A stretch of 64,000 nucleotides of DNA from Deltaproteobacteria bacterium (GTDB lineage Bacteria > Desulfobacterota > Desulfobacteria > Desulfobacterales > SpSt-501): NCBI GenBank assembly GCA_016219005.1, contig JACRCN010000004.1:107054-171053 (forward strand), in the 5' to 3' direction. Under the pieces are notes generated by a model. The model saw only the letters and a list, made by a program, of their open reading frames with translations, searched no databases and had not been told where the DNA came from. Every line of letters starts with the position of its first letter. Within the stretch, counting starts at the first letter, position 1. Shown one piece after another: positions 25,176 to 34,166 of the stretch. Position numbers and translations under genes: made by a program.

Positions 25176-26562
25176 ATTTTGATGTGATTTCAAACGAATG
25201 CAGAATATTCTCCCCTCCCCCCGCAGACCGTGGTTCGATAAAAGATACCTTCAGGGCTTTTTGATCAACATCCACCCACGTGTAGCCGGATGGTGTCCAG
25301 AAACGGTTGTAGCCCGTTTCCGACTCCGTAAACTTCCATGGCGCGCCGGCACTTCCCACGCAAATGTAATGGATTCCGTCGACCGCCATATCGGTGAAGA
25401 CATGATCGTGTCCGTAAAACAGAGCCTGCACCCCGTATCGTCGCATCCACTGGTGGATACCGGCCTGCTCTCCGATGTGCGCTGCCCGGCCGCCCCCGCG
25501 CCCGTAGCGGGAGTTGAGGTCATCGCCTGCCTTCCCACCGGCCGTGTGATGGATGAAGATCAGCTTCCAACGCGCCTTGGAGTTTGAAAGACGTTCCAGG
25601 AGCCAGGTTTTCTGCTGCCGGCCGAGCGTCCAATCATCCGCCTTGCCGACCGGCGAGCCATGCGCGTGATCGTTCGTTGTGTATCCCGTGACATTGAGGA
25701 TCAGAAACAGGGTGTTTCCCCAGGAGAACCCGTAGTAATCCTGGTTTTCGCTCCCACCCTCCGGGTAGGTCTCCGGGCCGGGGTTTGGCAAGAAAGTCAT
25801 ACGCGCCTTTTTAGCCCAAGCACGCTCCCGGGCGGGATGCCATCCGTTCTCGCCCTCCCAGTTGCCCAACACCGTGAAAACGGGCACGGACGCCGGAAGC
25901 CTCCCCAGTCCATTTCTCAGGTGGGAATAGAGCAGAGCGCCAAAACTTTCCTCGGCCATCGGCCCACCGTGGCTGGTGAAGGTCTGGATGTTGTCCCCCA
26001 ACATGAGCAGGAATTCGGGTTGCCTTGCACCGATGGCGGCGCATACCTGGGACAGGACCTGGGTCCGATCCTTGGTGAATGGTGTGATGTGGGCGTCGGA
26101 AATCAACGCGAATGAAAAAGGCGCAACTTCAGACCGCTGGGTGCGGAAGGAGTCTTCGACGACGCGGTGAAACTCATTCTCTTCCGCAAACCGCGCATCC
26201 AGCTGATAGCGATATAAGCGGTCAGGTTTCAAGGGAGCTATGTTCACCTCTGCAGACGTATTAGGTCCAAGCGATATTTCCGGCAGTTGCTCCCAGGTAT
26301 CTGCCGGTATGTCGTGCTTCGCCTCTTGGAAGCGGACCCGCAGGATCGTTTGTCGATCCCCCGCCACCAGATTGACCGCTATGGACGTGTGCGTTGGCTT
26401 GCTCAAGTAGGGATGCAGAAAGAGGAAGGCAGAGGTAGAGGATAGAGTTTGAGCAAATAGGGATGAGCTTTGGATGTGAAAGGCCACGACATTGATCAAA
26501 ATCGAAACGAGAACGACAGCGGCTAGCCCGGGGCTTCTATTGCAGAAAGATCGTCTCATCAT
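25174..26562 (-). CDS. Secreted metallophosphoesterase, purple-acid-phosphatase-like
   Basis: Calcineurin-type phosphoesterase (462 aa) behind an N-terminal signal or anchor helix (about 12-35) and a fibronectin-like domain (about 50-140). Metal-binding blocks are ISDAHITPF, LMLGDNIQ, LGNWEGENG, FIHHTAGG and FYGHDHVF. The third block is GNWE instead of the standard GNH(D/E), so the usual catalytic histidine is a tryptophan. It lies between the sensor kinase gene and the divergent 27-41 kb operon. The substrate is unknown. Confidence 0.85.
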   Translation of the reverse strand: MMRRSFCNRSPGLAAVVLVSILINVVAFHIQSSSLFAQTLSSTSAFLFLHPYLSKPTHTSIAVNLVAGDRQTILRVRFQEAKHDIPADTWEQLPEISLGPNTSAEVNIAPLKPDRLYRYQLDARFAEENEFHRVVEDSFRTQRSEVAPFSFALISDAHITPFTKDRTQVLSQVCAAIGARQPEFLLMLGDNIQTFTSHGGPMAEESFGALLYSHLRNGLGRLPASVPVFTVLGNWEGENGWHPARERAWAKKARMTFLPNPGPETYPEGGSENQDYYGFSWGNTLFLILNVTGYTTNDHAHGSPVGKADDWTLGRQQKTWLLERLSNSKARWKLIFIHHTAGGKAGDDLNSRYGRGGGRAAHIGEQAGIHQWMRRYGVQALFYGHDHVFTDMAVDGIHYICVGSAGAPWKFTESETGYNRFWTPSGYTWVDVDQKALKVSFIEPRSAGGGENILHSFEITSK

Positions 26563-26754
26563 TTTTACGCATCTACGGTCACTTGTGTTTTTGTCAAAAT
26601 CTGTGATCGGCCTGTAAGGATACTAAAACCATGCCATTTCTTAGATTTGGCATCCTTGTCGGGCCGACTTGGGCAAAACCTTTTGAAATGTTGTCCAAAC
26701 TCTCGCTATCCTTCTGCCGCCACTCTCTCATCATCGGGCGGGATAACTGTTTAG

Positions 26755-26794
26755 TGTGCGCCTTCCCGCTCACCTGTGAGGGAGGGCTTACAGG
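26755..26794. promoter_or_regulatory. Enhancer-like inverted repeats (UAS 2)
   Basis: TGTGCGCCTTCCCGCTCA (26755-26772) matches UAS 1 at 14 of 18 positions, including the outer TGTGCG and CCGC-CA. It is followed at once by a second dyad, CCTGTGAG-N6-CTTACAGG. Both lie about 130-155 bp upstream of the candidate sigma-54 promoter at 26928, matching the spacing at UAS 1. The rest of the 26563-27063 gap shows no credible gene. Confidence 0.5.
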
Positions 26795-26927
26795 CGCAAA
26801 CAGCGGTCTACGCAGAACCAGGCCCATCGATTAATCAAAATACAGCATAAAATCAGCAGGTAAAGTAAAATTCAACAAATAGAACCAGCGAGGGCATGGA
26901 TTTTGATATTATGAAAAAGAGGTGAGC

Positions 26928-26943
26928 TGGCCTGGCCTATGCT
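26928..26943 (+). promoter_or_regulatory. Candidate sigma-54 promoter of the 27-41 kb operon
   Basis: TGGCCT-GGCCT-ATGCT keeps the essential GG-N10-GC spacing of -24/-12 promoters, with three mismatches to TGGCAC-N5-TTGCW. It lies about 120 bp before the first gene. Weaker than the promoter at 21494; supported by UAS 2 at the expected distance. Confidence 0.45.
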
Positions 26944-27063
26944 GCAGGGGATTATAAAAACGGCCGTCAGAGCGAAAAGGACATACGACTCGATATGGCG
27001 TAACCGTTCAACCAAAAATTCATTTGATTATTTGACTTAAAGAAGAAAGCAATGCAAACGGCA

Positions 27064-27567
27064 ATGGAGGCGATGATGAAATTACAAGTGAAGGCGGTGA
27101 TGGGGTGTGTAATGATTTTGATGGTAATCCTGCCTGCCGCGCTGGTGCAGGCGGAGGATGTGATGAAGCTGGTTGTCAACCAGACCAGTTTATCCAAGGC
27201 TCAGGCCTGGGTGGATTTTCTGAAAAAGAATGAAATTTCCGTTGATCCCGTTGCACCCGCTGATTTCGGCAAAGTGAAGAGCAATTTTTTCATCACCATT
27301 GAGGGTGGCATGGACGACCCGGCCATTCAGAAGCTGGTGACCGAGGTGGTTGGATCGGCCGAGGCGGACGCCCTGTCCAAGCCCGGGGCAAAAAAAATGT
27401 TCATGAAAGAAAACGTGTGGCAGCCCGGTCAAAAGGTGCTGGTGTTTGCAGGGAGCAACGCCGATGCCGCCGCTGCGGCCCGAGTCGATAGCCGCGAGGC
27501 ATGGATGAAGCATCTCAAGGCATGGTTTGACCTGGGCGAAGGTCCTGGCGGCCTCAAGGCCTATTAA
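27064..27567 (+). CDS. Secreted protein of unknown function
   Basis: Small exported protein (about 167 aa from the tandem ATG at 27064, which follows GGAGGCG). A signal peptide ends near LVQAEDV. The mature part alternates strands and helices: LVVNQTSLSKAQAWVDFLKK, FFITIEGGMDDPAI and a final VLVFAGSNADAAAAARVDSR. The GG-x-x-x-P and later VxAGxxxxAxxAA pattern recalls S-layer domains of other prokaryotes, but the resemblance is weak. First gene of the 12-gene cluster, 45 bp before the ASST-like gene. Function unknown. Confidence 0.65.
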   Translation: MEAMMKLQVKAVMGCVMILMVILPAALVQAEDVMKLVVNQTSLSKAQAWVDFLKKNEISVDPVAPADFGKVKSNFFITIEGGMDDPAIQKLVTEVVGSAEADALSKPGAKKMFMKENVWQPGQKVLVFAGSNADAAAAARVDSREAWMKHLKAWFDLGEGPGGLKAY

Positions 27568-27612
27568 AGCGAATCGCCATCCCAAGAACTGGCTCTGACG
27601 GAGGATTGAGCA

Positions 27613-28992
27613 ATGCGAAAAAATCTGGCCATCCTGACACTGCTGCTGATCTGTGCGAGCGCTTCCTCGCTGTTGGCCTACCCATCGGTTTTCCCCCATG
27701 GCACGACCATCTACAATCCCGAAAAAGCATACAACGGCTACACACTTTTTTCAGTGGACAATTTTGGGGCCTTCCTAATCGACATGCGTGGCAACGTCGT
27801 GCGTCAGTGGAAAAACGTTGGCAATGTTGACCACCCGGTTAAGATGCTGCCCGGAGGGCACATCATGGGCGCTACCGGAAAGGAGGGAAGAATCATCGGG
27901 CACGAGGACTCCAACGATTTGGCCATTGCCGATTGGAACGACAACATCGTGTGGAGATTGCCCAATGCAGGCATGCACCACGATTTCGAGCGAGAAGGCA
28001 ATCCGGTCGGATATTACGCTCCGGGATTGGAACCAGACGTTAACAAGGGCAAGACGATGATCCTTTCCAACAAGATCGTCAAAAAGCCGAAAATTTCGGA
28101 TAAACCCCTGCTCGATGACATTATTTACATCGTCGATGAAAGCGGTCAGATTATTTGGCAATGGTTGGCCAGCGATCACATCGAGGAAATGGGGTTCTCA
28201 ATCGAAGCCCGCAATACCATGTATCGTTACCCCAACTACGTGATGTCGCGCACACCCGGTATGGTCGGGGGCGACTGGATCCACCTCAATACTGCTAGTT
28301 GGGTCGGCCCCAACAAGTGGTACGATCAGGGGGATGAGCGCTTTCACCCGGACAACATCATTTACGATGGGCGGCAGACCAATACCACCGGCATCATTGA
28401 CCACCGGACTGGAAAGATCGTCTGGCACCTGGGGCCGGATTTCGAATCCACCAAAGAACTGCGCGAAATAGGCTGCACCGTTGGTTTGCACCATGCCCAC
28501 GTCATCCCCAAGGGGCTTCCGGGGGAAGGCAATATACTGATTTTTGACAACGGTGGTTTCGCCGGTTTCGGTGCCCCCAACCCGACCGCACCCTACGGCA
28601 TGAACAACGCCCGCAGGGACTATTCGCGGATTGTCGAAATCGATCCTGTTAATATGAAGGTCGTTTGGGAATACGATGCCAACAAAGCCGGGTATCGTGA
28701 CATGTCGAAATTCTTCAGCGACTACGTCAGCTCGGCTCAGCGGTTGCCGAATGGCAACACCCTGATATGCGAAGGGTCGGTTGGCCGTTTGTTTGAGGTC
28801 AGCCCCACCTACGAGACGGTGTGGGAGTACATCAGCCCCTACTACCAGCCGAAGGAAAATTACAACATGGTCTACCGCACCTACCGTGTGCCCTACGACT
28901 ACGTGCCACAACTGAAAAAGCCCAAAGAGGAGGCGATTATTCCGCCCGACAACGCGAAACTGCGAGTGAAGGACCTCACCACCAAAAAATAG
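27613..28992 (+). CDS. Secreted arylsulfotransferase-like propeller protein
   Basis: Exported protein (459 aa) with a signal peptide ending near LLAYPS and ASST-like propeller repeats (MLPGGHIMGAT, GEGNILIFDNGGF, RLPNGNTLICEG). Histidine-bearing blocks GDWIHLNTAS and LHHAHVIPKG and the block RIVEIDP line up with those of the protein at 20015, though overall similarity is low. Either sulfate transfer in the periplasm or a purely structural propeller is possible. A starting GGAGGATTGAGCA ribosome site is present. It lies second in the cluster. Confidence 0.8.
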   Translation: MRKNLAILTLLLICASASSLLAYPSVFPHGTTIYNPEKAYNGYTLFSVDNFGAFLIDMRGNVVRQWKNVGNVDHPVKMLPGGHIMGATGKEGRIIGHEDSNDLAIADWNDNIVWRLPNAGMHHDFEREGNPVGYYAPGLEPDVNKGKTMILSNKIVKKPKISDKPLLDDIIYIVDESGQIIWQWLASDHIEEMGFSIEARNTMYRYPNYVMSRTPGMVGGDWIHLNTASWVGPNKWYDQGDERFHPDNIIYDGRQTNTTGIIDHRTGKIVWHLGPDFESTKELREIGCTVGLHHAHVIPKGLPGEGNILIFDNGGFAGFGAPNPTAPYGMNNARRDYSRIVEIDPVNMKVVWEYDANKAGYRDMSKFFSDYVSSAQRLPNGNTLICEGSVGRLFEVSPTYETVWEYISPYYQPKENYNMVYRTYRVPYDYVPQLKKPKEEAIIPPDNAKLRVKDLTTKK

Positions 28993-29052
28993 CGCGGCGG
29001 ACGAAACCGGCCGGTCGACGCGGATGATGCAAGTGCAGAAAGGAGAATGATC

Positions 29053-29439
29053 ATGAGAATCAAACCAACATTTATCATGCTGGCGACCTTACTGGTATGC
29101 ATGTGGTCGGCAGCGCCTTCCATGGCACAGAAGCAAAAGGGACACACGGGCGGTTTGGGCGAAAGCAGGATTCAACTCAACCTGGCGTCCCCAAAGAACC
29201 TGGTCAAGGCCCCGGGGATAACCGAGTCGATTGCAGAGGCCATCGTAAAATATCGGCAGGAAAAAGGCCCTTTCAAAAAACCCGAAGACCTGCTCAAGGT
29301 TCCCGGTATCACCAAAGAGGTGTTCACGCAGATCAAGCCGCAGGTCGGGGCTGAAGGCGACCTCTACACCCTGCCACGCCCGGGTGAGGCGCTTGAGGAA
29401 GAGGACGAAGATGCGCCTCTTAGCCCATCCAAATGTTGA
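29053..29439 (+). CDS. Secreted helix-hairpin-helix protein 1
   Basis: Exported protein (128 aa; ATG 29053 has AGGAG at 8 nt, whereas 29047 is too close). After a signal peptide (to about SMAQK) comes a ComEA-like double helix-hairpin-helix: LNLASPKNLVKAPGITESIA and then DLLKVPGITKEVFTQIKP. The C-terminal tail is acidic (EEEDEDAPL). HhH motifs usually contact the DNA backbone or mediate protein contacts. No competence genes are near, so a structural or binding role in the envelope is equally possible. A second HhH gene follows. Confidence 0.8.
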   Translation: MRIKPTFIMLATLLVCMWSAAPSMAQKQKGHTGGLGESRIQLNLASPKNLVKAPGITESIAEAIVKYRQEKGPFKKPEDLLKVPGITKEVFTQIKPQVGAEGDLYTLPRPGEALEEEDEDAPLSPSKC

Positions 29440-29501
29440 TCAAACTATTGGCCGATGAGCGCGAACCGGGAGAGGGTTCTCAAATCCGTGGAGGGCGAGA
29501 A

Positions 29502-29840
29502 ATGAAGCGAGTGATGGTTTCCATTTTGATATTGGCGGTGCTAGTAGTTTTCTCCGCAAACGGAATCGGCACGGCTGCCGCTCAGCAGCCGAAAAATGAA
29601 GAAAAAATCACCGGGAAAACGGTCAATATCAACAAGGCCACGGCGGAGGAGTTCACAACCAACGTGCCCTTGGTTTCACCGGATCTGGCCAAGAAAATCC
29701 TGAAGTACCGGCAGGACAATGGTGATTTCCAGACGCTTGAGGAGCTGCTTCAGGTCGAGGGTTTCAGCCGCGATCTGCTCAGGCGGATTAAACCCTTTCT
29801 GATTCTGGAGGGCATCGGAGGAGACGCATGCACATGCTGA
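29502..29840 (+). CDS. Secreted helix-hairpin-helix protein 2
   Basis: Exported protein (112 aa from ATG 29502; the 29433 start lies inside the preceding gene). Signal peptide to about TAAAQQ, then one ComEA-type region: VNINKATAEEFTTNVPLVS and ELLQVEGFSRDLLRRIKPF. It ends ACTC with two cysteines that might be modified or cross-linked. It overlaps the start of the 963-residue protein gene, so translation is probably coupled. Similar in plan to the preceding HhH protein but clearly diverged. Confidence 0.78.
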   Translation: MKRVMVSILILAVLVVFSANGIGTAAAQQPKNEEKITGKTVNINKATAEEFTTNVPLVSPDLAKKILKYRQDNGDFQTLEELLQVEGFSRDLLRRIKPFLILEGIGGDACTC

Positions 29841-32719
29841 ACGTCTGGACTATCCGTTCGGCCCTTCTGGCGCGTTTGGCCGGATGGCTGGTCCTCGGCA
29901 TCTTTGCGGTGCTGGTCTCAACCCCACCCGTATCCGCAGCACAGGACGAGATCGCACTTGGCCTCCCGCCGACGGAGAACGCAACTTACATCCCCGAACT
30001 CGGCGGCTTGGTGAATGCGACGATGCAAAACCATTACGGGCAGAAAGCCGACCTGGCCGAATGCATCGTTCTGCGCAACAGCAAGGTGGAGAACGGGACC
30101 GTCCGCGTGCCTGCCGGAGGGCTCTTCTACGCCTCCAGCACCTCTGAGAACGCCCGACCTCTTGCGCAGTCCCCATTTCTGCTGCTCGGTGAGGAAGCCT
30201 ACCTCCTGCGCATGTCAACCGCCCAAGTCATCAAGCGCAGCGTTAAGGTCAAAAAGGGGGAGAAGGCGCTTCTGGACCCCGGGGGCTATCGCCTGTGGTA
30301 CGAATACCCAACGGACCACTATGGCAAACCCTATGGTGAATTCGCCCTTATCGCACCGTCGGGCGGATGGTCTACGGAGATGCCATTATCGACATCCTTC
30401 CCGGAGCCCGAGAAGGCCAAACAGCTGAACCTTTCCGAGGGGATCAACCCCCAACAGAAAGAGTTCTTCATGTCCCGCTCTTATCTGCACGGGTTGACCA
30501 AGCTCACGGCGAACAACATCACCTATTCAGAGGCACATTTCGCCAGCGTTGAATACCCCACCATCACCGATGCCGTCTTCTCACTGGACAGGCCTCACGT
30601 GGTCAGCATCCAGCAGGAGAGCTTTCGCTGGCATTGGAACAAACGCATTTATGCCTACCGGAAAGAAAACGGCATTCTGGTGGAGGTGCGTGACTGGAGC
30701 GGCAATACGCTGCTGGCCTCCAAGCTTCTCATCCCATCGGCCCAGCAGGAATATCACGTGGCCCGGCAGGAGGAGATGTGCCTGACCGACCTCAATCTGG
30801 ATCTGCACATCGAGCTTGTCACCAACCCGTCCTGGCTCAAGGGGTCTGATCTTGTGCCGTGGTCAAACGGGACTCCCTATGGATGGGAGGAAGGCACTGT
30901 TTCGTTTCTGATCTACGATAACCTCGTCAAAGTGAAAAATGGCGAGCCGTGGCCGAGAGATGACCGCTACATCGTCAGGCTGGAGCCTGATCTGATGACG
31001 GGTATGCTCAAGCGCATGACGCTCGAAAACAAGGAGGCCTTCGCACTCAGCAAAGAACAGCAGAGCTTTGCCGGCCCGATCAAAATATCGGACGTATGGG
31101 ACCGGAAGTACTTCAATCTGGTCATCGGAGACATCGAAAACGAAGTGGTCAAGGATTACTATGTGCGCGACTCGACGTTCAGGCGCACAGATAATCTCGT
31201 GCTCTGGAAGGACGGGCGAGACAACATCGATTTATTTATCGGCCGCAGCGAACTGGTGGTCTCCGTCATGGAGGATACGTTTCTGCAGCGCCTGGCGGAT
31301 CCTTCCTACGGCGTGCCGGTCGTGAAATCCCGCTTCACATCCTACCCGCCGGTGATCCCGTCGGCGAAATGGTTCGCCCCCGACCGCAGCTGCGCTTTCG
31401 TTCCGAAAATGAAAGGCTTCGTGCGCAAGATCGTGCGCAACCGCAGCGATGAGAAGCTGACCCTTTCGGAAACACTGGTCGTGCGCAGCAGTTATGTGGA
31501 CTACCGCAGCGGGAAGATCATCATCCCGCCGCGCGGCCTTTTCTACAGTTCACGTAACGCCAGAAATATCCGCCCGCTGGCCGGGGAGTCGACGGTTATC
31601 TTGGGGCGCCAAGCCTACCTGCTGAGCACGGAAAGCTATCTGGTGGTCAAGAAAAACTTCCGTATCGACCTCTGGAAAGAAACCCTCATGGGCGACGGCA
31701 ACCGCCTGTTCTGGCAGGATGTGCCGTTGGGGGACGGGAGCAAGGCGCTGCGATACACTCATTCCGACCTCATCTGGGGAAGACCCTGTCCCGTAATGCG
31801 GGTAACCAAATACTCCGGGAACACCTGGGGGGCCAACATGATCGCGGCACCGGGTTTTTCAGGGTACTTCGACATGGCAAGACGCCCGCTGCCTCCGGAG
31901 GGGCGCGCGGAGCAGGGATTTGAATTTCATCTTCCCGAGATCTTTGCCGAGGGAGCCACCTACCTCATCCCGAAATGGATCAGTCCGGACTTCATCGAGG
32001 TGGCCGAGATGGGCACGCCAGGGCTCGACTCCTTCACGGTTTCCTACAAGGCCCCACAGCGAATTGAGTTGAAATCCGGCGAAACCAAAGCTGTCGGCAG
32101 ATTAGTCCTACATGTCAAAAAAGTGGACCCATCCAAGAAAACGGTGAAACTGTCCTTGGTTGACTCCGGCGGCAAAGAGGTGGCGGTTAAAACGCTCGGC
32201 CCCCTGACTGAAGACCTTTACGATACGCTGCCGCAATACGGCCCTTCGCAGCAGAGAGTGATGATGCAGCACGAAGACGTTCACATCGAGCTTGCCTTGC
32301 CGACTCAGTTCGAAAACGGCGTCGTGCCCCTTTTCATCGCCACGGACTGCAAAAAGTACGAGCGCGACAAGCCGTGGCCCGGAGACCCGCGTTTCGTGTT
32401 GCGCCCGGATGTCTGTGGCCACTGCTACATGCTGAACGAAGTCATTCTGGACAATCCCGAGGCGATTGTTCTCGACGCAGAGAACAATACGTTTGTCGGA
32501 CCCGAAAACCATTTCAAGATCGTTGTCGACGATTTTGACGGCGAATCCATCAATGCCTGGCACATCGAGGACAACGAAGGACGAAAGACCCCCAACCTGG
32601 CGGAGCTGCCGCGCAACAACCTGGATGTGATGGTCGGGGTCAATGGAACAACCGAAAATTTCCTGCGAAAAACCTTGCTTGACAGACTCTCATACCGGGA
32701 GCGATGGCGGCTCCTCTGA
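29828..32719 (+). CDS. Large secreted protein with two S-layer-like repeats
   Basis: Exported 963-aa protein; signal peptide to about VSAAQDE. The mature chain is two homologous halves with a period of about 470-490 residues: the first contains ECIVLRNSKVENG, PAGGLFYASS and ARPLAQSPFLLLG, and the second ETLVVRSSYVDYRSG, PPRGLFYSS and IRPLAGESTVILG. Each half ends with a HIEL strand, a (K)PWP-D-RFVL/YIVRL segment and a lid-like IVIGD/IVVDD motif. The order of elements recalls the tandem S-layer domains of Methanosarcina surface proteins, but this is inference. No catalytic motif is visible. It is the fifth gene of the cluster and overlaps the preceding HhH gene. Confidence 0.75.
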   Translation: MHMLNVWTIRSALLARLAGWLVLGIFAVLVSTPPVSAAQDEIALGLPPTENATYIPELGGLVNATMQNHYGQKADLAECIVLRNSKVENGTVRVPAGGLFYASSTSENARPLAQSPFLLLGEEAYLLRMSTAQVIKRSVKVKKGEKALLDPGGYRLWYEYPTDHYGKPYGEFALIAPSGGWSTEMPLSTSFPEPEKAKQLNLSEGINPQQKEFFMSRSYLHGLTKLTANNITYSEAHFASVEYPTITDAVFSLDRPHVVSIQQESFRWHWNKRIYAYRKENGILVEVRDWSGNTLLASKLLIPSAQQEYHVARQEEMCLTDLNLDLHIELVTNPSWLKGSDLVPWSNGTPYGWEEGTVSFLIYDNLVKVKNGEPWPRDDRYIVRLEPDLMTGMLKRMTLENKEAFALSKEQQSFAGPIKISDVWDRKYFNLVIGDIENEVVKDYYVRDSTFRRTDNLVLWKDGRDNIDLFIGRSELVVSVMEDTFLQRLADPSYGVPVVKSRFTSYPPVIPSAKWFAPDRSCAFVPKMKGFVRKIVRNRSDEKLTLSETLVVRSSYVDYRSGKIIIPPRGLFYSSRNARNIRPLAGESTVILGRQAYLLSTESYLVVKKNFRIDLWKETLMGDGNRLFWQDVPLGDGSKALRYTHSDLIWGRPCPVMRVTKYSGNTWGANMIAAPGFSGYFDMARRPLPPEGRAEQGFEFHLPEIFAEGATYLIPKWISPDFIEVAEMGTPGLDSFTVSYKAPQRIELKSGETKAVGRLVLHVKKVDPSKKTVKLSLVDSGGKEVAVKTLGPLTEDLYDTLPQYGPSQQRVMMQHEDVHIELALPTQFENGVVPLFIATDCKKYERDKPWPGDPRFVLRPDVCGHCYMLNEVILDNPEAIVLDAENNTFVGPENHFKIVVDDFDGESINAWHIEDNEGRKTPNLAELPRNNLDVMVGVNGTTENFLRKTLLDRLSYRERWRLL

Positions 32720-32817
32720 GCCGGAAGAAAGGATGGTATGGCTGCGGCTTTGGAGTCCCGCCGGACCGGCCGCACCATTCGTTCCGACAATTCCCGGAAG
32801 ATTGGAGACCATGGTTT

Positions 32818-33975
32818 ATGACCACCCAGATAATTTCAGCCCCGGTCGAAGCAACGCTCCATAAAGTTTCCGTGTGGAGTTCCCTGCCGACATTCAAGAA
32901 CAGCTGGCCGGGGCTTCTGGCTATTGTCACCCTCTCCGTGATCTGCGGTCTGCCGGGCGTGCCCTGGCCTTTCACGGTCTACGAGCTGTTGAGATACGTG
33001 GACCAGGTTCTGCCGCCTATCTACGGCAAAGGCCTTTTTATCGACCTCCTGCATTTCAACTATGTCGTGATCGGGCTTACGGTCGGCCTGCTGATCCGCA
33101 ATATCATCGGAGTCCCTAAAAGCTGGGAACCGGGGCTCTCCTACACCGCTGTTTTCATGAACACCGGCATCATCATGCTGGGATCGCAATACATGCTGCG
33201 CGATCTGGTGCGGCTGGGTGGCCAGAGCATCCTCGTTATGGTGATCATGGTCTTTGGCTGCGCTACCGCTTTAGTTTTTATTGGCAAACTGTTCAAGCTC
33301 GAACCGCGCTTGACCGCAATTCTCGCCGCAGCCTTCTCCTTGTGCGGCGTTTCGGCGGCCGTGGCCATTGCGCCGATGGTTCGCGCGAAGAGCGAAGAAG
33401 TGGCCTATGCCATTGCAGCGTTGGTGAGCTTCGGCCTTGTGTGCCTTTTCGGGATGCCCGTACTTGGCCGGTTGCTTGAAATTCCGCCCTACCACTTCGG
33501 AATTCTCAGCGCGACCGGGGTCCCCAATTCCGCTCAGGTCATCGCCACGGGTTTCAACTACAGCTTCGAGGCTGGAAAAGTCGCGGGGTTCGCAAACATC
33601 GGACGGATCGTGCTCATTCCGGCGGGGGTCTTATTCATTTATTTCCTGGCGCTGACTCAGGAATTCAAGAAGGAGAAGATCAGCGCCTGGGTCGTGGTGA
33701 AGGAGAAATTCCCCATCTTCGTCTTCGGGTTCATCCTGGTTTGGGCCATGAACTGCCTGCACCTCTGGCCGAAGCCCGCCACTCAGGCCATGGAGGTTAT
33801 GATGACCTGGTTTTTCACGCTCTGCTTTGTGGGGCTCGGGATGCAGACGAAATTTTCCGACATGATGAAGGCCGGCGTTTCGGGAATCGCGGTAGGTTAC
33901 GCTGCCGGGACGTTGAAAGTGGTCGCGGCGCTCGGATTGATCTATGTGTTTTGGAAGTCGGGGTTCATGAAATAA
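32818..33975 (+). CDS. YeiH/UPF0324-family putative sulfate exporter
   Basis: Inner-membrane protein (385 aa from ATG 32818) with about ten helices. The family centre AFSLCGVSAAVAIAP, KSEEVAYAIAALVSFG and the AQVIATGFNYS segment are as in YeiH, a family annotated as putative sulfate exporters. The earlier TTG/ATG ORF extension to 32704 is not hydrophobic and overlaps the previous gene. In a cluster with arylsulfotransferase-like and molybdenum enzymes, export of sulfate, sulfite or a related anion is plausible; ion and direction are unproven. Confidence 0.82.
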   Translation: MTTQIISAPVEATLHKVSVWSSLPTFKNSWPGLLAIVTLSVICGLPGVPWPFTVYELLRYVDQVLPPIYGKGLFIDLLHFNYVVIGLTVGLLIRNIIGVPKSWEPGLSYTAVFMNTGIIMLGSQYMLRDLVRLGGQSILVMVIMVFGCATALVFIGKLFKLEPRLTAILAAAFSLCGVSAAVAIAPMVRAKSEEVAYAIAALVSFGLVCLFGMPVLGRLLEIPPYHFGILSATGVPNSAQVIATGFNYSFEAGKVAGFANIGRIVLIPAGVLFIYFLALTQEFKKEKISAWVVVKEKFPIFVFGFILVWAMNCLHLWPKPATQAMEVMMTWFFTLCFVGLGMQTKFSDMMKAGVSGIAVGYAAGTLKVVAALGLIYVFWKSGFMK

Positions 33976-33985
33976 GGAGGCATTG

Positions 33986-34165
33986 ATGGCCAACAGTCCA
34001 GACAGCGGTTCAACCGGCTCAGAAATTCAGGACGACCTGAAAAAGGTCGAAAGGGAATCCGAGGCGAAGCTGCTGCGCCACAGGGCAGATGACTACGTTG
34101 CGATGGCTCTCGGGGTGGGGTCGGTGGTCCTTCTATGGATCCTGCAGTCGATGGGGCTTTATTAG
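33986..34165 (+). CDS. Small single-helix membrane protein
   Basis: 59-residue protein starting at ATG 33986, 5 nt after AAGGAGG. The first 37 residues are charged and helical (DDLKKVERESEAKLLRHRA); the rest is one membrane helix (VAMALGVGSVVLLWILQSMG). It follows the YeiH-type exporter by 10 bp, so an accessory subunit of that carrier is the simplest idea. I do not recognise the family. Confidence 0.65.
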   Translation: MANSPDSGSTGSEIQDDLKKVERESEAKLLRHRADDYVAMALGVGSVVLLWILQSMGLY

Positions 34166-34166
34166 A

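Noticed and set aside
26594-26834. Short ORFs on both strands in the gap before the 27-41 kb cluster
   Set aside because: No ribosome sites or family features; the region is better explained by regulatory sites.
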